Origin: Butyricicoccus pullicaecorum
GTDB lineage: Bacteria; Bacillota; Clostridia; Oscillospirales; Butyricicoccaceae
DNA: 64,000 bases
Assembly: GCA_018366035.1 (NCBI GenBank)
Contig: JAGZIW010000007.1
Coordinates: forward strand, 1-64,000
Direction of reading: 5' to 3'
Shown here: positions 8,413 through 15,858 of the stretch, piece after piece
How positions within the stretch are numbered: the stretch's first letter is position 1
Layout of the letters: each line of letters begins with the position of its first letter
Made by a program: the position numbers and the translations under genes
The notes under the pieces: generated by a model
The model's input: the letters and a program-made list of their open reading frames with translations, nothing else
Told to the model about the DNA's origin: nothing
Database searches by the model: none

Positions 8413-9603
8413 ATGCCAATCAAGAAATATCCTGTTACCCGCCCGACCTGCTATGACAGGTTCCAGTGCAAGGGGGGGGCATGCCGCAATACCTGCTGTC
8501 AGGGCTGGACGATTACCATCAGCCGCGCAGAGTACAACAAGGTTCGCCATCTGCTGAGACATGACGACGTGCAGTTTTTGAAACGCCTGCCGCGCCAAAC
8601 TGCAAACGACCTTATTTATGCCACGGTTCAAATGACCGAAGACAAGTACTGTCCCCTGTTTGACAGCGAGGGTCTATGCGGTCTGCAAAGAAAGTATGGT
8701 TATGGTGCGCTTCCGAGCATCTGCAAATTTTTCCCACGCTTGATGATGCGCTTTTCTGACGGAAGCCTTTTTCGATCCCTTGACAGCGGCTGTGAAAAAG
8801 TGCTGGAACTCCTTTGGGAGGAGCAGGAGGAAGGTCTGTCCTTTATAACCAACGAGATAGATATTACTGATTTGCCTGCGTCCGGTATTCACCAATACCC
8901 ACTCTATGAATATGCCGCCGATTTGCGCAACCTGTCCATCTGGCTGCTCAAAAACCGCAGCTATTCTCTGGCGGACCGTATGATTCTGTTGGGGCTTGCC
9001 ATGCGCGAACTTCAGGAAATATCCGAGTTGGAACACCCAGACGCACAGGTCAGCAGCTGGTTTGTCAAATGGCAGGAACAGACCAAGGACAGCACCACGG
9101 ATTTATCTGACCTGACGGGCAACCGCACTTGGTTTATGATGGATAATTTGAAAATTTTATACTTGTTCCAAATAGTGCTCTCCAAAAAAGGATACTATCT
9201 CTCCCGCATCAGGGAGAATATTTCCTTTGAAATCATCGAGAATAAAAACATCTACTACGATATTGAACAATATGAAGCACTGGAAAAGCAATTTACAGAG
9301 CGTTTCCCCCAGTTTGACCTCTTTTTTGAAAACTTTATGGTCATGACACTGTTTCGTCTTGCTTTTCCATTCAATGAAAAATCTATCTGGCGCTCCTATC
9401 TGTATCTATGTGCCACCTACAGCCTGATGCGGTTTGTAACGATTGCCAGCGCGCCGCACAATGCACAGGAATTGATTGATCACATGACTGCGCTCTCCCG
9501 CGATTCGCTCAATATGAACCTATTTTCTAACTTCACTGCAGGAGAACTTTCCGTTCGCTCCAGCGATTCTCTGGCACATATGGTTATTCTTATCCGCGGT
9601 TGA
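8413..9603 (+). CDS. fliB: FliB-type flagellin lysine N-methylase
   Basis: A 396-residue protein with the FliB cysteine pattern: C13, C19, C24, C28-C29 ('CRNTCCQGW') and a second set in 'YCPLFDSEGLCGLQ' and 'SICKFFPR'. In Salmonella FliB these cysteines hold a [4Fe-4S] cluster used to methylate surface lysines of flagellin. The gene follows csrA by 5 bases and converges on fliC, its presumed substrate. Codons 20-23 contain a run of eight G (8472-8479): loss or gain of one G brings stops at 8555-8557 or 8562-8564. As read here the frame is open. Confidence 0.9.
   Translation: MPIKKYPVTRPTCYDRFQCKGGACRNTCCQGWTITISRAEYNKVRHLLRHDDVQFLKRLPRQTANDLIYATVQMTEDKYCPLFDSEGLCGLQRKYGYGALPSICKFFPRLMMRFSDGSLFRSLDSGCEKVLELLWEEQEEGLSFITNEIDITDLPASGIHQYPLYEYAADLRNLSIWLLKNRSYSLADRMILLGLAMRELQEISELEHPDAQVSSWFVKWQEQTKDSTTDLSDLTGNRTWFMMDNLKILYLFQIVLSKKGYYLSRIRENISFEIIENKNIYYDIEQYEALEKQFTERFPQFDLFFENFMVMTLFRLAFPFNEKSIWRSYLYLCATYSLMRFVTIASAPHNAQELIDHMTALSRDSLNMNLFSNFTAGELSVRSSDSLAHMVILIRG
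8472..8479 (+). repeat. G8 homopolymer tract inside fliB
   Basis: Eight consecutive G in codons 20-23 of fliB. It is the longest G or C run I noticed in the window. Slippage by one base in either direction truncates FliB at about 50 residues, so the tract could act as a phase-variation switch for flagellin methylation. Confidence 0.9.
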
Positions 9604-9612
9604 TTTGATGCA

Positions 9613-9638
9613 AAAAAACGCCCAAATGGGCGTTTTTT
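9613..9638 (+). terminator. Terminator of the flgM-fliB operon
   Basis: The stem AAAAAACGCCC (9613-9623), loop aaat, GGGCGTTTTTT (9628-9638) ends in a T-run and lies 10 bases after the fliB stop. The A-run on the other side makes it potentially bidirectional. Confidence 0.9.
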
Positions 9639-9672
9639 ATTTGCTGTTCCAAGATATATGTTCAAATAATAC

Positions 9673-9705
9673 AAAAATACCGGATTCAAAGAATCCGGTA
9701 TTTTT
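9673..9705 (-). terminator. Terminator of fliC
   Basis: A perfect 15-bp inverted repeat, aaaaataccggattc (9673-9687) / gaatccggtattttt (9691-9705), with a 3-base loop. Read on the - strand it lies about 65 bases after the fliC stop and ends in TATTTTTG. It faces the fliB terminator, so the two convergent operons have separate strong terminators. Confidence 0.9.
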
Positions 9706-9769
9706 TGTCATCACGTCCAACTCATGCTTATTCGAAATAAATACTAATAACCTAAATAAGTGAAATAAA

Positions 9770-11407
9770 TTACTGCAGAAGCTGCAGAACACCCTGAGGA
9801 GTCTGATTTGCCTGAGCCAGCATAGCCTGCGCAGACTGCACCAGAATGTTGTTCTTGGTGTAAGCCATCATTTCCTTAGCAACGTCTACGTCACGGATAC
9901 GGCTCTCAGCAGCTGTCATGTTCTCTGTAGTTACAGACAGGTTGTTGATGGTGTGCTCCAGACGGTTCTGGGTTGCACCCAAAGTACCGCGCACGTCAGA
10001 TACATAGTTGATTGCATCCTTGATCTTGTCAACAGCTGCTGCTGCACCTTCCTGTGTAGAAATGTCAATGTCATCAATACCCAGAGAATCGGTATGGCAG
10101 TCCTTGATGGAAACGTCCAGCTTGTTGAATGCATCAGAGGTATCACCAATCTGCAGGGTCAGACCCTTTGTATTGCCATCCTGATACTGCAGCTGCTCTG
10201 CAAACAGCTTTTCGTCTGCCAACAGCTTCTTCTGGTCATCAGTCAGAGTCTTGTGCTGCTGAATGGTCAGGGTACCGCCAGCCTTGTCATAACCAACAGT
10301 AAACAGGGTATTGGTACCTGCTGCCTTGGTCACCATTGCTGCAACATTGTCCACAAAGTTCGGGTCGTCCTGATCCATGCCGCTGACATCAATGACTGTA
10401 CCGCCTGTTACGTTAGAATCCGCTTCTGTCTTAAATACAAAAGTCTGGTCACCAATCTTCAAGGTCGCGCCATTCTTGATCATATCCTTGGTGAACTCAA
10501 TCTCTGCCTCAGCTACGCCGCCAGTTGTCGGTCTTGTCGCATGGGTAATCGTGGTTGTTGCTGGATTGACATAACCAGTCAGTGAACCCTTGCTGGTAAC
10601 ACCACCATTATGCTCTACCTTAACAACAAAGCCGGTCTGCAGCGCTTCATCTGTAGTTGTTCCTGTCGGATCCTCCGCCATTTCAAAAGTAAGCTTGCCA
10701 GCATTAGAATCTACTGTATACTTTACACCGTTAATGGTAACATCATTGCCACCGCCCAGCAGCTTCGTTTTGAATTCATCAGCAATTTGGGTTGCATTCT
10801 TATTAGCTGTGAGTGCGTCAGTTTCAACTGTCTTATCACCAATAGTCAGCTTCAGCTTGTCAGTACCACCTACTGCACCCTTAAAGTCCAGAGCACCCAG
10901 ATCAATCTCAAACTTACCCTTGACAGCTGTAGTAGCAGCGCTGTAGGTATCCAGAATTGCGCCAACATCTGCAGCCTGACCGCTCAGATTGCCGTTGAGC
11001 AGGTTGATGCCGTTGAAGTTGGTTGCATCAGCGATACGGTTGATCTCGTCCTTAAGGTCCTTGATTTCCTTCTGCAGGTTTGCACGGTCAACAGCGTTGT
11101 CGTAGGTGCCGTTTGCAGACTGGTCAGCCAGCTCAACCATACGGTTCAGCATGGAGTGTACTTCAGTCAGAGCGCCTTCAGCGGTCTGTACGAGAGAAAC
11201 GCCGTCAGCTGCGTTCTTCTGAGCGGTTTCCAGACCAGTGATCTGTGCACGCATCTTCTCAGAAATAGCCAGACCAGCAGCGTCATCGCCAGCGCGGTTG
11301 ATGCGGTAGCCAGAGGACAGCTTCTCAAGGTTCTTTGCAACTGCGTTTGTGTTGTTTGTGTAGTTGCGATATGCGTTCAGAGACGAAATATTATGTTGGA
11401 TTCTCAT
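9770..11407 (-). CDS. fliC: Flagellin FliC with large variable domain
   Basis: A 545-residue flagellin starting at MRIQHNISSLNAYRN; an upstream in-frame start (11452) is rejected because the Shine-Dalgarno TGGAGGTTT lies directly before the ATG at 11407. The N-terminal D0/D1 (1-~150) and C-terminal D1/D0 (~415-545, ending 'ANQTPQGVLQLLQ') are classic. The 175-415 region is a beta-rich D2/D3 module. Residues equivalent to the TLR5-contact set are present (R89, L93, E114). C437 is unusual for a flagellin. The substrate lysines of FliB are plentiful in D2/D3. Regulation: sigma-28 promoter and CsrA sites upstream. Confidence 0.97.
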   Translation of the reverse strand: MRIQHNISSLNAYRNYTNNTNAVAKNLEKLSSGYRINRAGDDAAGLAISEKMRAQITGLETAQKNAADGVSLVQTAEGALTEVHSMLNRMVELADQSANGTYDNAVDRANLQKEIKDLKDEINRIADATNFNGINLLNGNLSGQAADVGAILDTYSAATTAVKGKFEIDLGALDFKGAVGGTDKLKLTIGDKTVETDALTANKNATQIADEFKTKLLGGGNDVTINGVKYTVDSNAGKLTFEMAEDPTGTTTDEALQTGFVVKVEHNGGVTSKGSLTGYVNPATTTITHATRPTTGGVAEAEIEFTKDMIKNGATLKIGDQTFVFKTEADSNVTGGTVIDVSGMDQDDPNFVDNVAAMVTKAAGTNTLFTVGYDKAGGTLTIQQHKTLTDDQKKLLADEKLFAEQLQYQDGNTKGLTLQIGDTSDAFNKLDVSIKDCHTDSLGIDDIDISTQEGAAAAVDKIKDAINYVSDVRGTLGATQNRLEHTINNLSVTTENMTAAESRIRDVDVAKEMMAYTKNNILVQSAQAMLAQANQTPQGVLQLLQ

Positions 11408-11412
11408 GATAA

Positions 11413-11422
11413 ACCTCCATGT
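11413..11422 (-). promoter_or_regulatory. CsrA site overlapping the fliC Shine-Dalgarno
   Basis: The - strand sequence ACATGGAGGT places the GGA core inside the fliC ribosome-binding site. It fits the CsrA core consensus ACANGGANGT at all but one position. In B. subtilis hag one of two CsrA sites likewise covers the Shine-Dalgarno. Binding here would directly block initiation. Confidence 0.7.
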
Positions 11423-11430
11423 AATTTTTC

Positions 11431-11451
11431 TGGGTAACTTCCATGTTCCCA
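11431..11451 (-). promoter_or_regulatory. Upstream CsrA-binding hairpin in the fliC leader
   Basis: On the - strand the mRNA can fold TGGGAAC / GTT-a-CCCA with the hexaloop ATGGAA, so the GGA is shown in the loop. The core ACATGGAAGT (11437-11446) matches ACANGGANGT exactly. This is the favoured presentation for high-affinity CsrA binding, and pairs with the site on the Shine-Dalgarno 24 bases downstream, a spacing suited to one CsrA dimer. Confidence 0.7.
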
Positions 11452-11497
11452 TTTATTTTGCGTAAGGCGCTGACGTCACCCACGTCTTACATTATGT

Positions 11498-11524
11498 ATA
11501 TCGTCCCTTCTCTTGGAAAATTAA
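11498..11524 (-). promoter_or_regulatory. Sigma-28 promoter of fliC
   Basis: Read on the - strand: TTAATTTT, 11 bases, GACGATAT, against the consensus TAAAGTTT-N11-GCCGATAA/T. Six and seven of eight positions agree. The predicted start lies about 85 bases before the fliC ATG, giving a leader that holds a GTAAG...CTTAC stem (11462-11490) and both CsrA sites. FliA is encoded at 25297-26070. Confidence 0.7.
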
Positions 11525-11609
11525 GGGCTTTTTTAAAAATTTATTTTTTATTTTTTAGAATTTTTTTGCAAGCTGGAAACCCTTGGAAAAATGGCAGGCT
11601 AAGGCTGGC

Positions 11610-11638
11610 AAAAAAAGAAGGACACAAAAAGTGTCCTT
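11610..11638 (-). terminator. Terminator of the chemoreceptor gene
   Basis: The stem aaggacac (11618-11625) / gtgtcctt (11631-11638) with a 5-base loop is followed on the - strand by CTTTTTTTG. It lies just after the stop of the receptor gene at 11646 and insulates the fliC promoter downstream. Confidence 0.85.
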
Positions 11639-11645
11639 GCTTTTC

Positions 11646-13439
11646 TTAATACTTGTCAAAGCTGCTGCCTGTGCTGTGCATAGGCGGTGTGTAGCTGTCG
11701 AGGTCATCGTCATAGCTGGGCTGCATGGCTGTGCTGTCATCAAACCCAAACTGTCTGTTGTTGTCCTCCTCCAGATGGAAGTAGCTGAGCAGAGAGTGCA
11801 TCATCTGTGCCTGAGAGGACAGCTCCTCAGACGCGGCAGCAGACTCCTCACTGGTTGCAGAATTTGTCTGTACAACCGCGGAAATCTGGTCGATGCCAAC
11901 GGTAATCTGCTCGATGGACGATGCCTCCTGATCGATTGCATTTGTAATATGGTCGATGTTCTTGACTGCTTCACGTGCCATTGTGCTTGCCTCACCAAGC
12001 GTCTTTGCAGTTCCGGTCGCCAGCGTACTGCCGCGCTCGACTGCATGGATTGCCTGCTCAATCAGAGTCGCGGTGTTCTTAGACGCCTCGGCAGACTTGC
12101 TTGCAAGGTTACGCACCTCGTCTGCGACCACGGCAAAGCCCTTGCCCGCAGCACCAGCACGCGCTGCCTCAACCGCTGCATTGAGCGCCAGAATGTTGGT
12201 CTGGAAAGCAATGTCCTCAATGGTCTTGATAATCTTTCCAATTTCGCTGGACGAACTGCTGATATCGTCCATAGCAGCCAGCATTTCCTGCATTTGCTCG
12301 GTGCTCTTCTGGATAGAGGCGCCAGCTTCATTCGCCAGAGCGCGCACCTGTGCGGCACTCTTTGAATTCTCCTTGGAAGCGGAAGAAATTTCACTGATGG
12401 TTGCGCTCAGCTCCTCCACAGAGCTTGCCTGCTCGGTTGCGCCCTGTGCCAAAGCCTGTGCACCGGAGGATACCTGCTCCGCACCGGCAGAAACCTGATC
12501 GCCGGAGTTGCGCAGCTGCGTCATGACCTCATTGAGACGTGCCAACAGCTTTTCTATGGAAACCTTGATGCTGCCCAAATCGCCCGGGAACTCGATATCC
12601 AATTTCACATTGAACCTACCTGCCGCCATCTGCTCAAGCATATCGTCCAGTGCATCGGTCAGGCTTGCCAATGTACTCTGGCTGGCATGGAGCGCCTCTA
12701 CGGTCGCACCAATCTCATCACTGCCTGTATAAGTACATTCTGTATGCAAATCGCCCTCGCTCATTGCAACCATTGTTGCTTTCATTTGGTTGAGCGGTCT
12801 TACAATGCTCTTGGTAATATAAAGACCAATCAGGAAAATCACAGCTGCCATCACGACAAGCAATACCACAATCACCGTAACAACCATGCGCGCATACGAT
12901 TGTACGCCATCTAACGTCTCGTCACGCTCTGCAATCATGCTTGTAGTTGCAGCCATCGCCTTTTCATTCATTTGCAGCAGCAAGGGCGTACACTCATGGA
13001 CAAGCATTTCCATTGCAGAGATTCGGTCGCCGCCCTTGAGCGTTGCAATGATGCGGTCTGTCTCGCTTTCCCATGCAACAACGGAGTCTCTCCATTCCTT
13101 TGCGTAGTTGTCCTTTGCATCATATTCCTGCTCTACCTTTGTCAGAATCTCAGCGACTGCTGCCTTGCGCGTATTGACCTCAGACTCCGACTCGCTGTAC
13201 TTCGATGTATCCGGATCGAGTGCCATATCACGCACGATACGTGCCATCGCATTGATATGCAGGCGTGCGTCCTTAATGTTGTCCACCACTTCCATTGGTC
13301 CATCAATCAGCTCTATATAGCGTTTATGGATACTCTGTGCGCTGGTCAACCCCAATAAGACCATGATGATGGACAGCAGTGCGATCACGCCAAACCCCAC
13401 TGTCAGCCGTCCGCGGATACTCAGCTTGTTTTTGAACAT
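11646..13439 (-). CDS. Methyl-accepting chemotaxis protein
   Basis: A 597-residue transmembrane receptor. TM1 is ~13-34, an all-helical ligand-binding domain of four-helix-bundle type spans ~35-184, TM2 is 185-207, then a HAMP domain (~208-262). The cytoplasmic signalling hairpin has the invariant tip 'IAFQTNILALNAAVEAARAG' near residue 410. The acidic tail ending 'SSFDKY' lacks a CheR-tethering pentapeptide. It feeds CheW/CheA and is the only receptor gene in the window; no ligand can be inferred. The start is preceded by AGGAGGT. Confidence 0.95.
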   Translation of the reverse strand: MFKNKLSIRGRLTVGFGVIALLSIIMVLLGLTSAQSIHKRYIELIDGPMEVVDNIKDARLHINAMARIVRDMALDPDTSKYSESESEVNTRKAAVAEILTKVEQEYDAKDNYAKEWRDSVVAWESETDRIIATLKGGDRISAMEMLVHECTPLLLQMNEKAMAATTSMIAERDETLDGVQSYARMVVTVIVVLLVVMAAVIFLIGLYITKSIVRPLNQMKATMVAMSEGDLHTECTYTGSDEIGATVEALHASQSTLASLTDALDDMLEQMAAGRFNVKLDIEFPGDLGSIKVSIEKLLARLNEVMTQLRNSGDQVSAGAEQVSSGAQALAQGATEQASSVEELSATISEISSASKENSKSAAQVRALANEAGASIQKSTEQMQEMLAAMDDISSSSSEIGKIIKTIEDIAFQTNILALNAAVEAARAGAAGKGFAVVADEVRNLASKSAEASKNTATLIEQAIHAVERGSTLATGTAKTLGEASTMAREAVKNIDHITNAIDQEASSIEQITVGIDQISAVVQTNSATSEESAAASEELSSQAQMMHSLLSYFHLEEDNNRQFGFDDSTAMQPSYDDDLDSYTPPMHSTGSSFDKY

Positions 13440-13528
13440 ACCTTTTGTTACCTCCTAATATATTCTATCCTCACAATCCCGCGCATCAGCCCTTGGACTG
13501 ATGACTGGTATTCTATAATTTGGTCACC

Positions 13529-14290
13529 TCAGCGGTTCCGGAACAGCTTTCCCGGGGTATAGGCGCGCGAAAAGCGATGTGAGATATAGCCATATCTGCC
13601 GTTTTTCACATCTCCAATCACCTTGCCATCTGCCAGTGTAACCACGCGCTTGCGCAGGATATTGACAAAGCTCTTTGCATGCGTCGCCATGACAATGGTT
13701 GTGCCGCGGCGATTGATTTCCTGAAACAGCTGAATCATGTCCCAAGCCGTATCATTATCCAAATTGGCGGTTGGCTCGTCAACAATCAGGATATCCGGTG
13801 AATTGACAATCGCGCGTGCCAGCTCAATCCGCATGCGTTCTCCGCCCGAAATCTCGTGCGGAAAGCTGTCCAGCGTTTTGCGCAGGCCGACAATCCCCAG
13901 CGCCTTGGGGACTGCTTCCTGAATCTCCTTGCGCCGCATGCCTGCCGCACGCATTGTAATCGCAATGTTTTCAAAAATGGTTCGATCTTCAATCAGCTTG
14001 GGATCTTGCCACACCACCCCATACCGTCTGCGGATTTGCGGTCGCTTTCGTTCGGGCACCTTTGCGAGGTCAATGTCATCTAAAAAAACATGTCCAATGG
14101 TTGGCGCAATATCACCCGCCATCAGGTGCAGTAAAGTACTTTTTCCGGCACCACTGCTGCCCAGAACAAAAACAAATTCACCCTGCTCAATCGTTAGGTC
14201 AATATCCTGCACGGCCGGAGGGGTTTTTTTCTTTGTTCGTGAACCTGTATCATATTCTTTGGTGACAGATTTCAACGTAATAGTTGACAT
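13529..14290 (-). CDS. FtsE-like ABC transporter ATPase, no FtsX partner
   Basis: A 253-residue ABC ATPase: Walker A 'GSSGAGKST' (44-52), Q95, signature 'ISGGERMRIELARA' (147-160), Walker B 'ILIVDEP' (167-173) and the H-loop 'MATHAKSFV'. The FtsE-specific traits are 'DRTIFENIA' after the Q-loop and 'RKRVVTLADGK' near the end. FtsE works with the membrane protein FtsX to activate peptidoglycan hydrolases, but no ftsX lies nearby. It is about 25 residues longer than typical FtsE at the C-terminus. A role in wall remodelling around flagella is conceivable but unproven. The start has CCGGAGG. Confidence 0.8.
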   Translation of the reverse strand: MSTITLKSVTKEYDTGSRTKKKTPPAVQDIDLTIEQGEFVFVLGSSGAGKSTLLHLMAGDIAPTIGHVFLDDIDLAKVPERKRPQIRRRYGVVWQDPKLIEDRTIFENIAITMRAAGMRRKEIQEAVPKALGIVGLRKTLDSFPHEISGGERMRIELARAIVNSPDILIVDEPTANLDNDTAWDMIQLFQEINRRGTTIVMATHAKSFVNILRKRVVTLADGKVIGDVKNGRYGYISHRFSRAYTPGKLFRNR

Positions 14291-14380
14291 ATATTATTTC
14301 CTCCGGTGATGATCGCGTATTATTCTCTCTATCGTATAAAAAAGATTTTTCTCCACATGCTATGCAAAACAAGCGATGTT

Positions 14381-14389
14381 TGATATAAT
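14381..14389 (+). promoter_or_regulatory. Extended -10 promoter upstream of the C39-type peptidase
   Basis: TGATATAAT is a perfect extended -10 (TGN-TATAAT); the -35 region (14361-14366, TATGCA) is poor. The predicted start is about 120 bases before the ATG at 14515. The rest of the 224-base divergent gap 14291-14514 is AT-rich and contains a 10-base direct repeat ATTATAACAG (14460-14469 and 14487-14496). Confidence 0.4.
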
Positions 14390-14514
14390 GAAGCCGACAC
14401 ATATCGACTTTATCATACCACAACTGCATCAAAAAAGCAAAGGCATCGTACATTATTATATTATAACAGGTATTTTTGTGTATCACATTATAACAGAAAG
14501 GTGGTGGTTTCACA

Positions 14515-15441
14515 ATGGCAAAACAAAAAAAACAAAAAGAACTCCGACCCCTTGGGCTCGGAAAGATCTTATTGTTGGCTGTATTCTGTTTTTTGGTTGC
14601 AGAAAGTATTGCTTGTTATATTTTTGCGCCGGATTTATTCCACCGCATTGCAGACCCCATTGCAGCAAAGACAGTGGCGCTCGCCAAGCTGGGCAAAGAA
14701 AAAGCCATTGCTTTTGCCGGCAAGACACAGGAAACCATCACCGCATGGGCAGAGCAAGCCGAAAAAGCTGCACAAGCCTTCAAGGAATCGCTCGAACCAG
14801 ATGACCCCCTACCGGCAGCCGGAAACACCAAACAAATCAGCCAGCCACAGAGCGACCTTGTCATACGGCATGACGGTTACTATACCAATCCGGTAACCGG
14901 TGACACGGTGCTGACGGGCGGGAATGTTGACATTCTGTATTTTGAACAAACTGCGCCCGCTTGGAAAGACAAGCTATATGGTTCCGACCCCATCGGTACA
15001 CATGGCTGCGGCCCCACGGCAATGGCAATGGTCATATCCAGCCTGACAGACTACCGTGTAGATCCCTCGACTGTCGCGAACTGGTCTGTTCAAAATGGAT
15101 ACTATTCCCGCGGCGGCGGCTCTTACCATGCACTGATCCCTGCGGCAGCACGTGCCTATGGGCTGACAGTCACCTCTGCGACCGACCGCACGGTTGCCGG
15201 ACTCACCAAGCAGCTGCAGGCGGGAAATATCCTTGTGATTTTAGTGCGTCAGGGGCATTTTACCACCTCAGGGCACTTTATGATTGTACGCGGCGTCTCT
15301 TCTGACGGAAAATTCATGCTTGCAGACCCGCAAAGCTTTGAAAACAGCATTGCCCTATGGGACCCCAATCTCATCGTCCGCGAGCTTGCAGGGCGGGACG
15401 GGGACGGCGGCCCTGTTTGGATAATCGGTTCAGGAAATTGA
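14515..15441 (+). CDS. Membrane-anchored C39-family cysteine peptidase-like protein
   Basis: A 308-residue protein with one N-terminal membrane anchor (~17-38), an alanine-rich helical stalk (~45-95), and an extracytoplasmic C39-like papain-fold domain (~138-305). Candidate catalytic residues are C165 ('GTHGCGPTAMAM'), H254 ('SGHFMIVRG') and D271 ('LADP'). Stand-alone peptidase_C39_2 proteins have mostly unknown substrates; some are bacteriocin-leader or wall-linked peptidases. It is a + strand gene between ftsE-like and fliT, so it is probably not part of a flagellar operon. The Shine-Dalgarno is AAAGGTGG. Confidence 0.75.
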   Translation: MAKQKKQKELRPLGLGKILLLAVFCFLVAESIACYIFAPDLFHRIADPIAAKTVALAKLGKEKAIAFAGKTQETITAWAEQAEKAAQAFKESLEPDDPLPAAGNTKQISQPQSDLVIRHDGYYTNPVTGDTVLTGGNVDILYFEQTAPAWKDKLYGSDPIGTHGCGPTAMAMVISSLTDYRVDPSTVANWSVQNGYYSRGGGSYHALIPAAARAYGLTVTSATDRTVAGLTKQLQAGNILVILVRQGHFTTSGHFMIVRGVSSDGKFMLADPQSFENSIALWDPNLIVRELAGRDGDGGPVWIIGSGN

Positions 15442-15460
15442 TCCTGAACCGATTTTTTTA
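15423..15460 (+). terminator. Terminator overlapping the end of the C39 peptidase gene
   Basis: A 13-bp stem, aatcggttcagga (15423-15435) / tcctgaaccgatt (15442-15454), is followed by seven T. The stop codon sits in the loop, so the last codons form the 5' arm. The T-run also carries the stop of the convergent fliT-like gene. Confidence 0.9.
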
Positions 15461-15853
15461 ATCCTTATAATATGATTGTCCCTTGCCAACCTTTTTATTG
15501 AGCCGTTTGTCAATCGCTACAATGCGGCTGAGCAGCCTGAAATTCATCTGGCACTGGTCGTCCAATGCCTGTTCCTCCGGTGCTGCTTTTTCCGTTCCGC
15601 GGCCTGTCAGCAATGCGCGCAGATGTGCCGCTGTGCCAGCGGGGAGCGACTCCAGCCGCTCCCCAACTGCCTGCTGAATCTCATCAATCAGCAGCAATGG
15701 TTCCTGCCGCATTGCAATGAGCAAACTCATAGATACATTATCATCGCGTTCTATGGCATCTGCCATCTGAACCGTCACATTCAACACTTCTGTCAGCTGA
15801 ATATATTTCTTTTTTTGCTGTACCAGAAGTGCCTGTAAAATTTTATCATCCAT
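15458..15853 (-). CDS. fliT: FliT/FlgN-type export chaperone
   Basis: A 131-residue helical protein with no signal or membrane segment, third gene of fliD-fliS-fliT. The family is poorly conserved in sequence; the call rests on the all-alpha pattern ('LVQQKKKYIQLTEVL', 'NFRLLSRIVAIDKRLNKKVG') and position 5 bases after fliS. FliT-type proteins chaperone the cap protein FliD. It could equally be labelled a FlgN-domain protein. Confidence 0.7.
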   Translation of the reverse strand: MDDKILQALLVQQKKKYIQLTEVLNVTVQMADAIERDDNVSMSLLIAMRQEPLLLIDEIQQAVGERLESLPAGTAAHLRALLTGRGTEKAAPEEQALDDQCQMNFRLLSRIVAIDKRLNKKVGKGQSYYKD

Positions 15854-15858
15854 ATGCT

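Noticed and set aside
10610..11437. 275-residue open frame antisense to fliC
   Set aside because: Covers the conserved flagellin N-terminus in reverse; Cys/Leu-rich, typical of a shadow frame.
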